Assembly (NCBI RefSeq): GCF_010122465.1
Contig: NZ_WLZY01000012.1
Span: 92,836 to 156,835, forward strand
Direction: 5' to 3'
Source: Phytoactinopolyspora mesophila
Lineage (GTDB): Bacteria; Actinomycetota; Actinomycetes; Jiangellales; Jiangellaceae
DNA: 64,000 nt
Shown: positions 41,878-51,298 of the stretch, in pieces
Numbering within the stretch: position 1 is the stretch's first letter
How the letters are laid out: each line of letters begins with the position of its first letter
Made by a program: the position numbers and the translations under genes
Notes under the pieces: model-generated
What the model was told of the DNA's origin: nothing
The model's input: only the letters and a program-made list of their open reading frames with translations
Database searches by the model: none

Positions 41878-44328
41878 GTGACTGACCTCGACACCACCCT
41901 CCCCCCGCGGCCCCGTGGGTCCCAGCGCGTGCACGATCTGCTCGCCCGGATGACGCTCGAGGAGAAGCTCGCACAGCTGGTCGGATACTGGGTGGACCAG
42001 GATCGCGGTGCCGGGAGCGACGGTCAGGACCATCCCGGCGAGGTCGCACCGATGCAGGGCGAGATGGCCGCTACCGCATCACAGCAATCCTTCGAGGAAG
42101 TCATCCGGCACGGCATCGGCCACCTGACCAGGGTGTACGGGACCCATCCGGTCGACCCGGTCAAGCGCGCTGAATGGCTGTGGAGCCAGCAGCGCGGGCT
42201 GCGCTCGAACACCCGCCTGGGCATCCCGGCGCTGGTGCACGAGGAGTGCCTGACCGGGCTGGCCGCATGGCAGGCAGCGACATTCCCGACGCCGCTTGCG
42301 TGGGGTGCGTCGTTCGACCCGGACCTGGTCGAGCAGATGGGCAGAGCCATCGGCTCGTCCATGCGCACGCTCGGCATCCACCAAGGTCTTGCGCCGGTCC
42401 TCGACGTGATCCGGGACCCACGCTGGGGGCGTGTGGACGAGTGCATCGCCGAGGATCCGTACGTGGTCGGCACGCTCGGCACGTCGTACGTGCGTGGGCT
42501 GCAGTCGGCCGGCGTGCACGCGACGCTCAAGCATTTCGTCGGCTATGCGGCGTCGCAGGCCGGGCGCAACCACGCTCCGGTGCACGCGGGGCCTCGTGAG
42601 GTGGCTGATCTTCTGCTGCCGCCGTTCGAGATGGCCCTGTTCGACGGAGACGCCCGCTCGGTCATGCACTCCTACGCGGAGGTCGACGGCGTCCCGGTCG
42701 CGGCCGACGCCGACCTGCTGACCGGTCTGCTCCGCGAGCAGTGGGGATTCACCGGGACGGTGGTCTCGGACTACTTCGCCATCGCGTTCCTGACCCTGTT
42801 GCACGCGGTGGCCGCGGATCGCGGCGACGCGGCTGCTCAGGCTGTGGCGGCCGGGGTCGACATCGAGCTGCCGACCGGGGACGCGTACCTCGCGCCGCTC
42901 GCCGAACGGGTGCGCGCCGGCGTCGTCGACGAGAAACTGGTCGACCGCGCGGTGCTGCGCGCGCTCGCCCAGAAAGAGGAGCTCGGCCTGCTCGACGAGA
43001 CCTTCGAAGGCGATCCGCCGGCGACGGTCGATCTCGACTCCCCGGAGCACCGGGACCTCGCCCGGCGGCTGGCTGAAGAGTCGATCGTGCTGCTGTCGAA
43101 CGACGGGGTGCTTCCGCTGGGCGGTCCTGACCGGACGGCGCCCCGCCGTATCGCGGTGATCGGCCCGAACGCCGACCGCGCCGAGGCATTGCTGGGGTGC
43201 TACTCGTTCGTCAACCACGTGCTGGCGCAACGACCCGATGTCCCACTCGGGATCGAGATCCCCACCGTCGTGGACGGGCTGCGCCAGGAGTCAGCCATAG
43301 GCACGCTTGCCGGGGCGGAGATCGTCGTCGTACCCGGGTGTAACGTCGAGGGCACCGACCGTTCCGGATTCACCGCAGCGACCGAGGCCGCGCGTACCGC
43401 CGATGTCGCGGTGGTCGTCGCCGGAGATCAGGCCGGACTGTTCGGGCGAGGCACCGTGGGCGAGGGCAACGACGTGGAAAGCCTGGAGCTCCCCGGTGTC
43501 CAGCGAGATCTCGTGGAGGCGGTGCAGGCGACCGGCACCCCGACCGTGCTCGTCCTCATCACCGGACGTCCGTACGCGATCGACTGGACGCTGGAGGGAG
43601 CGGCCGCGGTCGGCGCGGTGATCCAGGCGTTCTTCCCCGGTGAAGAGGGCGGCGCGGCCATCGCCGGCGTGCTCTCCGGGCGGGTCAACCCGTCCGGGCG
43701 GCTTCCCGTCTCGATGCCACGCTCGGCCGGATCACAGCCGTACACGTATCTGCACCCGCCGCTCGGTGGCCCGAACGACGTCACCACCTCCGACACCACC
43801 CCGGTCCGGCCCTTCGGGTACGGCATGTCGTATACCTCGTTCGCGTACGAAGCCCTCACCGTCGATCCCGCTGTGGTCGCCGGCGGAGCGTTCGGCGCGT
43901 CTGTCCGGGTCATGAACACCGGCGATCGGGCCGGTGCTGAGGTCGTGCAACTGTACGGACGCGACGTGGTGGCGAGTGTCACCCGCCCGACAGTCCAGCT
44001 TCTGGGGTACCACCGGGTTGTCCTCGACGCCGGCGAGTCGGCCGTCGTGCACTTCGAGGTCCCCACCACCCGGCTGGCCTTCACCGACCGCCGGATGGTC
44101 CGCGTCGTCGAACCAGGGGACGTCGAGGTGTGGGTGGGCCGATCCGCAGGCGACAACCAGGCCCGCCCGAGCGCTGACGGCATCACACAGGCGGATTCCG
44201 AACCGGCGGTGGCCGGCGGCGATGACGGCGACGCTCCACAGCGTGCGACCATCACGGTGACCGGAGCGCCGCATGTCGTCACACCGGGCGACGAGCGCGT
44301 CGTTCGAGTGGGCGTCGCCCGCCGCTGA
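41878..44328 (+). CDS. GH3 beta-glucosidase/beta-xylosidase
   Basis: The 816-residue protein carries the three usual GH3 parts. The barrel begins VHDLLARMTLEEKLAQL, with TLKHFVGYA and the nucleophile aspartate in TVVSDYFA about residue 298. The alpha/beta sandwich has ARRLAEESIVLLSNDGVLPL and GEGNDVESLELPG. The C-terminal fibronectin-III-like domain has RPFGYGMSYTSFAYE and EVVQLYGRD. No signal peptide is visible. The GTG at 41878 has an AAGGAG site 9 nt upstream; an in-frame ATG at 41842 overlapping the permease stop is the alternative. It should hydrolyse the sugar imported by locus C. The last ~60 residues after VWVGRSAGDN include an acidic insertion. Confidence 0.92.
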   Translation: MTDLDTTLPPRPRGSQRVHDLLARMTLEEKLAQLVGYWVDQDRGAGSDGQDHPGEVAPMQGEMAATASQQSFEEVIRHGIGHLTRVYGTHPVDPVKRAEWLWSQQRGLRSNTRLGIPALVHEECLTGLAAWQAATFPTPLAWGASFDPDLVEQMGRAIGSSMRTLGIHQGLAPVLDVIRDPRWGRVDECIAEDPYVVGTLGTSYVRGLQSAGVHATLKHFVGYAASQAGRNHAPVHAGPREVADLLLPPFEMALFDGDARSVMHSYAEVDGVPVAADADLLTGLLREQWGFTGTVVSDYFAIAFLTLLHAVAADRGDAAAQAVAAGVDIELPTGDAYLAPLAERVRAGVVDEKLVDRAVLRALAQKEELGLLDETFEGDPPATVDLDSPEHRDLARRLAEESIVLLSNDGVLPLGGPDRTAPRRIAVIGPNADRAEALLGCYSFVNHVLAQRPDVPLGIEIPTVVDGLRQESAIGTLAGAEIVVVPGCNVEGTDRSGFTAATEAARTADVAVVVAGDQAGLFGRGTVGEGNDVESLELPGVQRDLVEAVQATGTPTVLVLITGRPYAIDWTLEGAAAVGAVIQAFFPGEEGGAAIAGVLSGRVNPSGRLPVSMPRSAGSQPYTYLHPPLGGPNDVTTSDTTPVRPFGYGMSYTSFAYEALTVDPAVVAGGAFGASVRVMNTGDRAGAEVVQLYGRDVVASVTRPTVQLLGYHRVVLDAGESAVVHFEVPTTRLAFTDRRMVRVVEPGDVEVWVGRSAGDNQARPSADGITQADSEPAVAGGDDGDAPQRATITVTGAPHVVTPGDERVVRVGVARR

Positions 44329-44483
44329 GTTCCTGTTCGCGAGGACCGCCACTTCGTAGCCGAGCGCGCACCACGCCACTGGGCTGGACCCGGCCGGTGA
44401 GCACGTCCAACGCCTCGCTCGACGGTGAAGCCGCACCAAGGAGTACAGCCACTGCTGACCACCAGTAGTAGCCGGCCGGACCA

Positions 44484-45266
44484 TCAAGAGAGAAGTCCGC
44501 CGCCCGATACACCGGTGCCCCGGACCGTGGACTTTTGAGATTCGTGATCATGCTGGGCTCGAGACTCGGTATCAAACATGCGCCGCTCCGCCGCCAGTAA
44601 CAAGGAAGCAATGATCAGCATCCAGATCGGCACCGTGAACGCGGTCACTCGCTCCATGCCTCCCATACCGAGGCCGAGATAGGCTCCGCCCAGATGCAGG
44701 AATGCCGCGGCGAAACCGATCACACCCAGCGCAATCGAGCTAACTCGCACAATCGTCGGCATCGAATGTGCACCCCATCCGTACAACACCAGCGCGATAT
44801 TGCCGACAACGAAGATGACGATCGCACCTAAGACATGCAGATTCTCGTTGACGTCGGCCGGGTATACGCCCACCATGACCCAGGCAGCCCCGGTGACGAT
44901 CAGCGCCGAAAGTGCCACACGCGACATGAGGTTGCCGTTCAGTGCTCTCATGAACAAAAGGGCACCGAGGGCAAGGAGCACGCCAGTCAACATAAAAGAG
45001 GCGTTCATGAGCGGATGAAGTGGAGAACAGATCCATCGACCATCTTCGGGTGCGTGCCGGCACGCGGTCTCGGCAAGATCGCTGATGTTGTTATCTGCCC
45101 AGCTGTACCGCGTGTCCCATGAAGCCTCCACCACGAGTTGCGCCACGAAGAACTGCACCGTGCCGACCAGCCACAAAACGGCTACGGCGATACGCGATTT
45201 CCTGCCTGAATGGCGTTCTTGTTCACATTGTTCCGCGACCCGACTCGTCGGCTTCGGACATTGCAT
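44484..45266 (-). CDS. DUF998 integral membrane protein
   Basis: The 260-residue protein has about six membrane segments and the DUF998 features YSWADNNISDLAETAC and SPLHPLMNASFMLTGVLLALGAL. The ATG at 45266 follows an AAGGAAGG site, whereas an in-frame ATG 21 bp upstream does not. Its codon use looks somewhat less GC-biased than its neighbours, so recent acquisition is possible. Function unknown. It lies downstream of the ABC-2 exporter; a small hairpin (AGAGGC/GCCTCT, 45292-45306) separates them. Confidence 0.82.
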   Translation of the reverse strand: MQCPKPTSRVAEQCEQERHSGRKSRIAVAVLWLVGTVQFFVAQLVVEASWDTRYSWADNNISDLAETACRHAPEDGRWICSPLHPLMNASFMLTGVLLALGALLFMRALNGNLMSRVALSALIVTGAAWVMVGVYPADVNENLHVLGAIVIFVVGNIALVLYGWGAHSMPTIVRVSSIALGVIGFAAAFLHLGGAYLGLGMGGMERVTAFTVPIWMLIIASLLLAAERRMFDTESRAQHDHESQKSTVRGTGVSGGGLLS

Positions 45267-45356
45267 TCGACTGCCTTCCTTTACCATCTTTAGAGGCCAC
45301 GCCTCTTAATCCACTCGAATTTCCAGCTGCCCACTTGACGTTGGTCGCCACGGATC

Positions 45357-46976
45357 TCAGTCCCGGTCGAACCGACGCAGCACGTTCGTCATAAAGACAA
45401 CGACCAGCAGGGCGGCCGAGACCAAGAGCGTCATGACCACCTGGACGTCCGCGAAGTCGCTGGTGGCGCGCATGGCGCCCATGTAGTCGAAGACGGGCAA
45501 GCCGTTGGCCACCGTGTACCAAAGCGGTAGATAGATGGCCTGGAAGAGACGGTGCGTGCGGCTCAGCATGCCCAGCGACAACGCCAGGGACGGGATGAAC
45601 ACGGCACCACCGGCCCAGGCGGCCACCCCGGCCCATTCGGCCGCTATCACCAGCCGTATCAGGGGGCCAGATCCGACCAGGGCGGTCAGCGTGAAGCCCG
45701 CGCTCCACTCCGCGGCGACCCGGCGACGTACCGCGGGGTAGGCACCGAGCAGGCTTCCCACACCGTGCTCGTGGCTCTGGGTGCCGAGGCGCGACCAGAT
45801 CAGCATGGGCCATACCCAGGCGAGTGGAAGCATGACCCGGGTGACGCCGTCGAGCGGCGCGGCCAGCCCGGCGAGCAGGAGCATCGAGGCGCCGGTCCAC
45901 CACCACCAGCGCACGCCCTGCAGCAGGATCCGGACCTCACCAACCCACATACGCAGCCATACCGCGCCGGTCTCGGGGCGGGTACGCACCGCGGCTGCGA
46001 CGTCCAGCCGCTGGTCCGCCGGGTACGACAGTTCGTTGACGACGACCGGCTGAGGTACGGCGGCCGGCGCACCCCCCTGGCGGGTGACCAGCGTGGGACG
46101 GAACCCCCGCGGACCCTCCGTGAAGCGGGCGGGGTCGAAGCGGCCGAACCACAGGACCGGTAGAAGTGCGATGGCGACGGCGAGCAGTACCATCGTCGCC
46201 CTGCCCAGCACATACCCCACGGTCGGTGTGAACCCCTCCCAGGTGAAAAGGCCGAGCGGATTGTCCAGGTAGGTCAATCCGAGGCTGAAGTCCCCGCTGA
46301 GCTCCACTCCTCGATCGACCATGTCCTGGTGCATCGCCCGGACGACACTGTTCACTCCGATGCCGTCGAGCGGCAACCCCGGCCCCTGACCGGCAGTCGC
46401 GATGACGAGCCAGATGCAAAACCAGAGCACGTTGCCCAGGCCCGTGCGCAGCAATGGCAGCGACTCGAACAGGAGCGCGAGCGCCGCCGTCATGGCCACC
46501 AGGGGTAGCGCGATAAGCACGAAGGGCTGCCAGAGGGCGATCAAGTCGATCTGCCGGGACTCGCCGCGCGCCAGTTGCATCACCAGCGCAGTGAGGGCGA
46601 GAACGCCTAGCATCGATCCCAGCAACATCAGATTGCTCAGGAACTTGCCCGCCAGGTACGCCGAGGTGCGCAGGGGTGCGGCGGCGAGCAACTGCCCCAC
46701 CCGGGTACTGCGGTCACGCTCGATGGAGTTCCGGACGATGTAGAAGCCGCAGAGGGTCGGCCACAGGCCGCTGGCAAGCGCCGTCACCATACCGACGTAG
46801 GCGCTGTTGTAGATGCCGCGGTGGTCTCCGAGCTGCATGATCACCCACTTGGCATCCGGGCTGGGTACAGCGACGTAGCCGAGCAGCGCGGCTCCGAGGA
46901 GGATCACCACATAGGCCGGCCGGCGCACCCGGTCGCGGAAATCCGCGACGGCGAGCCCGGTGAGCATTCGCATCAT
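45357..46976 (-). CDS. ABC-2-type exporter permease
   Basis: The 539-residue protein has two clusters of membrane helices and the segment FYIVRNSIERDRSTRVGQLLAAAPLRTSAYLAGK, common in large ABC-2 permeases paired with CcmA-type ATPases. It follows its ATPase gene by 6 bp. Between the helix clusters lies a soluble stretch of about 120 residues. The module (two-component system, lipoprotein, ATPase, permease) resembles bacitracin/lantibiotic-type detoxification or cell-envelope stress exporters, but the substrate is not known. Confidence 0.85.
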   Translation of the reverse strand: MMRMLTGLAVADFRDRVRRPAYVVILLGAALLGYVAVPSPDAKWVIMQLGDHRGIYNSAYVGMVTALASGLWPTLCGFYIVRNSIERDRSTRVGQLLAAAPLRTSAYLAGKFLSNLMLLGSMLGVLALTALVMQLARGESRQIDLIALWQPFVLIALPLVAMTAALALLFESLPLLRTGLGNVLWFCIWLVIATAGQGPGLPLDGIGVNSVVRAMHQDMVDRGVELSGDFSLGLTYLDNPLGLFTWEGFTPTVGYVLGRATMVLLAVAIALLPVLWFGRFDPARFTEGPRGFRPTLVTRQGGAPAAVPQPVVVNELSYPADQRLDVAAAVRTRPETGAVWLRMWVGEVRILLQGVRWWWWTGASMLLLAGLAAPLDGVTRVMLPLAWVWPMLIWSRLGTQSHEHGVGSLLGAYPAVRRRVAAEWSAGFTLTALVGSGPLIRLVIAAEWAGVAAWAGGAVFIPSLALSLGMLSRTHRLFQAIYLPLWYTVANGLPVFDYMGAMRATSDFADVQVVMTLLVSAALLVVVFMTNVLRRFDRD

Positions 46977-46982
46977 GGCCGG

Positions 46983-47900
46983 TCACACCCTCGGCGCGGG
47001 ATGCTGTCGCCGCTGCCTGCCGAGCTCTTGCATGTCCTCCGCACCCCGGACAACTGCTAGATAGGCGTCCTCCAGGTCGGGAGCCAGCGACTCCGCCCCG
47101 CCCGCCGGGCGCTCCCGGGAAAGGAGACGTATTCGTACGCCCTCGGTGGTGCGCACCATCCGGATGACCGTGTACTGCGACTGGATCAGCGCCACGGAGC
47201 CGGGGTCCACCAGCATCTCCCACACCTGTCCCGCCGCCGACCGCAACAGCTCCTCGGGAGTGCCGCGAGTCTGCAGCCGACCGCCCGCGACCACCGCGAT
47301 GTCAGACGCGACGGACTCGACATCGGAGACGATGTGGGTGGAGAGCACAACGACCCGCTCCGCGGCCAAGTCGCTGAGAAGATTACGGAACCGGACCCGT
47401 TCCTCCGGGTCCAGGCCGGCGGTCGGCTCGTCGACGATGATCACCTGAGGGTCGCCGAGCAGCACCTGGGCGATACCGACCCGACGCAGCATGCCGCCCG
47501 AGTACTTACCCAGCGGGCGCTTCACCGCCTCCGTGAGATTGACGAGCTCCAGGAGTTCGTCAATGCGCGGCTTCGCGGTCTTGGCCGACAACCCCTTGGC
47601 CGAGGCGAGATAGAGCAGAAACTCACGCGAGGTGAGATTGGGATAGACCCCGAAGTCTTGGGGAAGATAGCCCAGCGACTTCCGGAGCGCCTGCGGCCGG
47701 GCCACCGCGCTCTCTCCGTGGAAGAGCAGCTTCCCGCTGGTCGGCCGGGTGACAGTGGCGATGATACGCATCAGCGACGACTTACCCGCGCCATTGGGCC
47801 CCAGCAGCCCGAGCATGCCGGGCCGCAGGCGGAGTGTCAGGTCATCGACGGCACGTTTTCCGCCGCGATAGACCTTGGTGATGCCGAGCAATTCCAGCAT
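46983..47900 (-). CDS. ABC transporter ATPase (CcmA/drug-exporter type)
   Basis: This 305-residue ATPase has Walker A GLLGPNGAGKSSLMRI, the signature YSGGMLRRVGIAQ and Walker B VIIVDEPTAGLDPEE. A C-terminal regulatory stretch of about 80 residues follows the nucleotide-binding domain. It sits 2 bp after the lipoprotein gene and 6 bp before the permease. Confidence 0.95.
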   Translation of the reverse strand: MLELLGITKVYRGGKRAVDDLTLRLRPGMLGLLGPNGAGKSSLMRIIATVTRPTSGKLLFHGESAVARPQALRKSLGYLPQDFGVYPNLTSREFLLYLASAKGLSAKTAKPRIDELLELVNLTEAVKRPLGKYSGGMLRRVGIAQVLLGDPQVIIVDEPTAGLDPEERVRFRNLLSDLAAERVVVLSTHIVSDVESVASDIAVVAGGRLQTRGTPEELLRSAAGQVWEMLVDPGSVALIQSQYTVIRMVRTTEGVRIRLLSRERPAGGAESLAPDLEDAYLAVVRGAEDMQELGRQRRQHPAPRV

Positions 47901-47902
47901 GA

Positions 47903-48292
47903 CTACTTCTCCGCCACTTCGACGCCGTCCTTGATGACAGCGAGCCCTTCCGGGATCTCCACCTCGAACTTCGCGTCACAGATGGCCAGGCCACTGCAGC
48001 CGGCGTCGATCTCCAAGATGTCGCCCTCGAGTTCCCAGACCAAGCGCTGACTACCAGCCCTGGAGTCGAACCAGCGGGTGACCTTGATGTCGTCCCGGTC
48101 CGTCCGGATCACCTTGGTGGCGACTTCGTTCGTCATGAGCTTCAGGCTGTCGCCCTCGTACGCGAAGGTCTTCGACTCCGGAGTCGCCGACGAGGCGTCC
48201 ACGTCGCAGCCGGTGAGGCTCATCGTGGTGGCGAGAACCGCCACCACGGCAATGGTCGCGGGCCGCTTCGAGCGCGTCGTCCAGGACGCCAT
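47903..48292 (-). CDS. Small secreted lipoprotein of the ABC-2 operon
   Basis: The 129-residue protein has a signal peptide ending TMSLTGCDVD (lipobox cysteine about residue 29). A short beta-rich domain follows with LKLMTNEVATKVIRTDRDDI, resembling the start of DUF4097-type beta-helix proteins. It is the first gene of the exporter operon and may sense or bind the exported compound outside the cell. The palindrome at 48358-48375 lies 66 bp upstream. Confidence 0.75.
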   Translation of the reverse strand: MASWTTRSKRPATIAVVAVLATTMSLTGCDVDASSATPESKTFAYEGDSLKLMTNEVATKVIRTDRDDIKVTRWFDSRAGSQRLVWELEGDILEIDAGCSGLAICDAKFEVEIPEGLAVIKDGVEVAEK

Positions 48293-48357
48293 GGTTCCTC
48301 CTGAGGTGTGGTCTTTGCACTACCTGAGGAGCATGCCTAGTCGGACCGGCCGCGCAC

Positions 48358-48375
48358 ATCTGCCGATCGGCAGAT
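48358..48375. promoter_or_regulatory. Perfect 18-bp palindrome upstream of the ABC-2 operon
   Basis: ATCTGCCGATCGGCAGAT is perfectly symmetric and lies in the 89-bp gap before the lipoprotein gene. A second copy matching at 15 of 18 positions is at 49602-49619 before the histidine kinase gene. The pair marks a candidate operator for the NarL-type response regulator encoded at 49604-50302. Confidence 0.7.
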
Positions 48376-48381
48376 ATCGGT

Positions 48382-49539
48382 TCAAGAACCTGCCGGAAGC
48401 CGGCAGACGACCCGCCAGCTCTGGTCATGCGGGCCAGCGTCCAAGCTGCCGCCCAGAGCGCTCACCCGTGCGGCGAGACCAGCCAGCCCAGCTCCACCGC
48501 CCCGCCGAGTAACGGCCCGGCCACTTCCTGCATCGTTCACCACGATGATCTCGACCGCTCCGTCCTCAACCCGGTGCACGACGATCTCCACCCGTCCTGC
48601 GTGTGCGGCATGCCGGCGGATGTTGGTCAGCGCCTCTAGAACCACCCGGTACGCCGTATCCTGAGTCTCCCGAGACGCGGCATCGAGTGTGTCCGCCGCC
48701 AGGGACAGGCGCACTTCGGCAGTGGACGTCGCGGCGAAGCGGTCGACCAGCTCGGACAGGTCGGCCAGCCCGTGCTGCCGGGTGGAGGGCGATACACCAC
48801 CTTCCTCCTCCGCGGTGCGCAGCGCGGCGACGGTCCGGTCCATGGAACCCAGAGCCCGTTGCCCGGCCTGCTCGATCCGGACGAGAAGCTCCCGGTACTC
48901 CTTCGGCGCCAGTTCCTCCAACTGAGCCGACTGCGACTCTAGGACGATGCCGGTCACCTCGTGGGCGACGAAATCGTGCAGGTCGGCCGCGACCTCGAGC
49001 CGCTGCTGCCGCCTGGCCTGCTGAACGGCGCGGACCCGACGGCTCTCCAGCGCACGCAAGTACAGGCCCACACCCGCGGCACAGACGGCCGGAAAGACGG
49101 CCAGCGCCACCAGGAACACCGATTCGCTGAGCCCGGAGCCCGGGTCGTGGAGAGTGAAGCGCAGCGGAAACAGAATCGCGGCTGCACCGGTGAGCGCGCC
49201 GATGGGCGCCACCCCGGGAGTCGGCATCCACCGGATCACCCGCACCAGGAGCACGAGCAGCGCGGCCAGTTCGAACGGTGACCAGAGCAGCGCGAGACCC
49301 GGCTCACCGAAGTAGCCGAGGTCCATCGCCAGAGAAAGGGCGGCGGCACTGCCCGCGGCGAGACCGAGCGTGACCCGGCCGACCGGCCACGCCAGGATCG
49401 CGACGGCGAGAACCAGCGCCGCCGAAATCGCCAGCGGATAGGCACTGGGCGGCGCGATGACGGCGGGGACCAGCATTAACGCAGCTGCCACCGCACTGAC
49501 GCGCGAACGGCGACGACGGACGGTGGTTGGGTAGGTCAT
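48382..49539 (-). CDS. Sensor histidine kinase (NarL/DesK class)
   Basis: The 385-residue protein has about five N-terminal membrane helices, a HisKA_3 segment AADLHDFVAHEVTGIVLES with the phosphorylated histidine, and an ATPase domain with VLEALTNIRRHAAHAG and GGAGLAGLAARVSALGG. The start is taken at ATG 49539. It lies between its response regulator and the exporter operon. A hairpin (CTGCCGG/CCGGCAG, 48390-48406) overlaps its last codons. Confidence 0.92.
   Translation of the reverse strand: MTYPTTVRRRRSRVSAVAAALMLVPAVIAPPSAYPLAISAALVLAVAILAWPVGRVTLGLAAGSAAALSLAMDLGYFGEPGLALLWSPFELAALLVLLVRVIRWMPTPGVAPIGALTGAAAILFPLRFTLHDPGSGLSESVFLVALAVFPAVCAAGVGLYLRALESRRVRAVQQARRQQRLEVAADLHDFVAHEVTGIVLESQSAQLEELAPKEYRELLVRIEQAGQRALGSMDRTVAALRTAEEEGGVSPSTRQHGLADLSELVDRFAATSTAEVRLSLAADTLDAASRETQDTAYRVVLEALTNIRRHAAHAGRVEIVVHRVEDGAVEIIVVNDAGSGRAVTRRGGGAGLAGLAARVSALGGSLDAGPHDQSWRVVCRLPAGS
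48390..48406. terminator. Hairpin overlapping the end of the histidine kinase gene
   Basis: CTGCCGG-AAG-CCGGCAG has a perfect 7-bp stem with a 3-nt loop and lies 6 bp before the kinase stop. It may attenuate read-through from the two-component genes into the exporter operon. No T-tract is seen. Confidence 0.4.
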
Positions 49540-49601
49540 GGGGGCGAGGCTACGTCCAACTTCCGGGCTACGATCGGCGAGCACAAGTACGGATTGCGCG
49601 C

Positions 49602-49619
49602 ATCTACCAAACGGCAGAT
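49602..49619. promoter_or_regulatory. Second copy of the response-regulator palindrome
   Basis: ATCTACCAAACGGCAGAT matches the perfect palindrome at 48358-48375 at 15 of 18 positions. It overlaps the stop codon of the response regulator and lies 63 bp upstream of the histidine kinase start. Confidence 0.55.
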
Positions 49620-50302
49620 CCGTCGCCGGCGGACCCGCTGCCCGGTGTCCGGCCGGTGGCGTAGCCGAGCTCCCACGCGCGTACGGCTATCCCCACCCGA
49701 TTGGGCACCCCCAGCTTTCGCTGGATACTCGCCACATGGGTCTTGACCGTACCGGCCGAGATGAACAGCTCAGCCGCGATGTCGGAGTTCGTCAGCCCTT
49801 CGGCCACCTTGCCGGCGATCTCGACCTCCCGCTCCGTCAGGGCCGAGTCCCGTTGCCTACGCCCGGTTGCTGAGCGGCCGGTGACGTGTTGCAACAGCCG
49901 CACGGTGACGGATGGGCTGATCAGACTGTCGCCCGTCATCGCCGCTCGTACCGCCTCGACGAGCAGGGCCGGCCCCGAGCGCTTGAGGACGAACCCGGAC
50001 GCCCCGAAACGCAGAGCGGGGTAGACATACTCGTCCAGGTCGAAGGTAGTGACGACGACCACCCGGACCGGATTGCGCGCCTCCGGTCCGGCCAGTAGGC
50101 GGGTCACGGCCAAGCCGTCCATCCGCGGCATCCGGACGTCCACCAGGGCCACGTCCGGGTTGAGCGTGCGAGCCAATTCCACGGCGTCGACTCCGTTGTC
50201 CGCCTCCCCGACCACCTGCATGTCGGTCTGGCTCTCCACGATGCGCCGCATACCCCGTCGGACCATCTCCTGGTCGTCAGCGATCAGCACGCGAATGGTC
50301 AC
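49604..50302 (-). CDS. NarL/FixJ-family response regulator
   Basis: The 232-residue protein has a receiver domain starting VTIRVLIADDQEMVRRGM, with the phospho-acceptor aspartate in VALVDVRMPRMDG. The LuxR-type helix-turn-helix reads ALTEREVEIAGKVAEGLTNSDIAAELFIS and GTVKTHVASIQRKLG. The GTG at 50302 is taken as start because the receiver fold begins there. It pairs with the kinase at 48382-49539. Confidence 0.93.
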   Translation of the reverse strand: MTIRVLIADDQEMVRRGMRRIVESQTDMQVVGEADNGVDAVELARTLNPDVALVDVRMPRMDGLAVTRLLAGPEARNPVRVVVVTTFDLDEYVYPALRFGASGFVLKRSGPALLVEAVRAAMTGDSLISPSVTVRLLQHVTGRSATGRRQRDSALTEREVEIAGKVAEGLTNSDIAAELFISAGTVKTHVASIQRKLGVPNRVGIAVRAWELGYATGRTPGSGSAGDGSAVW

Positions 50303-50379
50303 GGCCGCCGATTCTGCCGCATGTTGTGCCCTGACGCGGCTTCGGGCCGCGAGGCTGAGCTGCCCGCCGTCGTCCGTCA

Positions 50380-50583
50380 CTACGCGTCCGGCGCCTTCTC
50401 GGACTTGCGGCTGAGCAGGCTCGCACCGACCAGGACCGCACCGACCACGATGGCAGCCAGGCTGAGCCCGGTGGGTGCGCCGTCGTCGGCGACGCGTGCG
50501 AGGAGGCCGAAGTCGTCCTTGACCAGGCCACCGATCCCGTTGATCAGCAAAATGATGCCACCGATCTCGAATACGATGCGCAT
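50380..50583 (-). CDS. Small two-helix membrane protein
   Basis: The 67-residue protein begins MRIVFEIGGIILLINGIGGL and has a second hydrophobic segment GLSLAAIVVGAVLVGASLL before a basic/acidic tail. The ATG at 50583 follows a GGAAAGGA site. It lies 25 bp after the GAP-protein gene in the same orientation and may be an accessory subunit of that membrane system. No family is recognised. Confidence 0.7.
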   Translation of the reverse strand: MRIVFEIGGIILLINGIGGLVKDDFGLLARVADDGAPTGLSLAAIVVGAVLVGASLLSRKSEKAPDA

Positions 50584-50608
50584 TTTCGAGGTTCCTTTCC
50601 GTATCTGT

Positions 50609-51277
50609 TTAGAACAATTTCTGCAGGGCATTCACCAGCAGCAGCGCGCCGATGATGCCGACAATCCATACGACGGTCTCGTCCGATTTCGCTTGCAGCC
50701 GCTCCCGCCAGCGCCGCATCCGTGGCTCGATCCGCTCCCGCGCCAACCGGTATCCGGCGTACAGGAGCAGCGGCGGCGCCACCATGATCAGGTTGTATCC
50801 GGCGACGAGCGGCATCCACTGCGCCATGGTCAGTTCGGCAGCCGTCATGATGCCGATCGCTGCCATGTACGGCAGGACCATGCCGACCTCCAGCGCGACG
50901 GCACCGAGTCCGAGGCTGATCATGACCGGCGTCCGCAGCTCCTTCGGTTCCTGCCGCGCGCCGCGCCGGAACGCCCGGAAACGCGCTGGCAAGAAGCTGT
51001 AGCCGAGCAACGCCGCCCCGACGCCCGCCTGCCCCCACAACACCCCCCGGTTGTCCGCGAATGAGTCGACGTTGGCCAGCACGGCGTCCAGCCCCACCAT
51101 CAGGGCAACACCGACGGCGAAGTACAGCAGCGCGACCGTGGCCAGGAAGACCAGCAGCGGTCTGGCGATCCGCTTCCGGCCGCTCAGCAGCACGAAGAGA
51201 CCGATTCCGATCACGGCCGGGCTCATCGTGTCGAGCAGCGCGAGGCCGAAGACAGGCAGTACGACTTCAGGCGACAT
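50609..51277 (-). CDS. GAP (Sap/LysE-like) family membrane protein
   Basis: The 222-residue protein has about six membrane segments and the family start LPVFGLALLDTMSPAVIGIGLFVLLSG (split here by its DTMSPA core). GAP proteins assist transport of lipids such as glycopeptidolipids and sulfolipids to the cell surface in mycobacteria, together with MmpL transporters. Here the gene directly follows an MMPL gene (21-bp gap), which supports a joint role in moving a lipid or lipophilic compound. Confidence 0.85.
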   Translation of the reverse strand: MSPEVVLPVFGLALLDTMSPAVIGIGLFVLLSGRKRIARPLLVFLATVALLYFAVGVALMVGLDAVLANVDSFADNRGVLWGQAGVGAALLGYSFLPARFRAFRRGARQEPKELRTPVMISLGLGAVALEVGMVLPYMAAIGIMTAAELTMAQWMPLVAGYNLIMVAPPLLLYAGYRLARERIEPRMRRWRERLQAKSDETVVWIVGIIGALLLVNALQKLF

Positions 51278-51298
51278 GGTCTTTACTGCCCTCGGCCG

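Noticed and set aside
42079..43230. A 383-codon minus-strand open frame inside the GH3 gene
   Set aside because: Antisense shadow: the GH3 reading frame carries full catalytic motifs here, and the antisense product is rich in Arg/His/Val with no homology.
44329..44483. Minus-strand coding potential in the gap after the GH3 gene
   Set aside because: The open frames lack starts with ribosome binding sites and show no family resemblance; the 155-bp gap is treated as non-coding.
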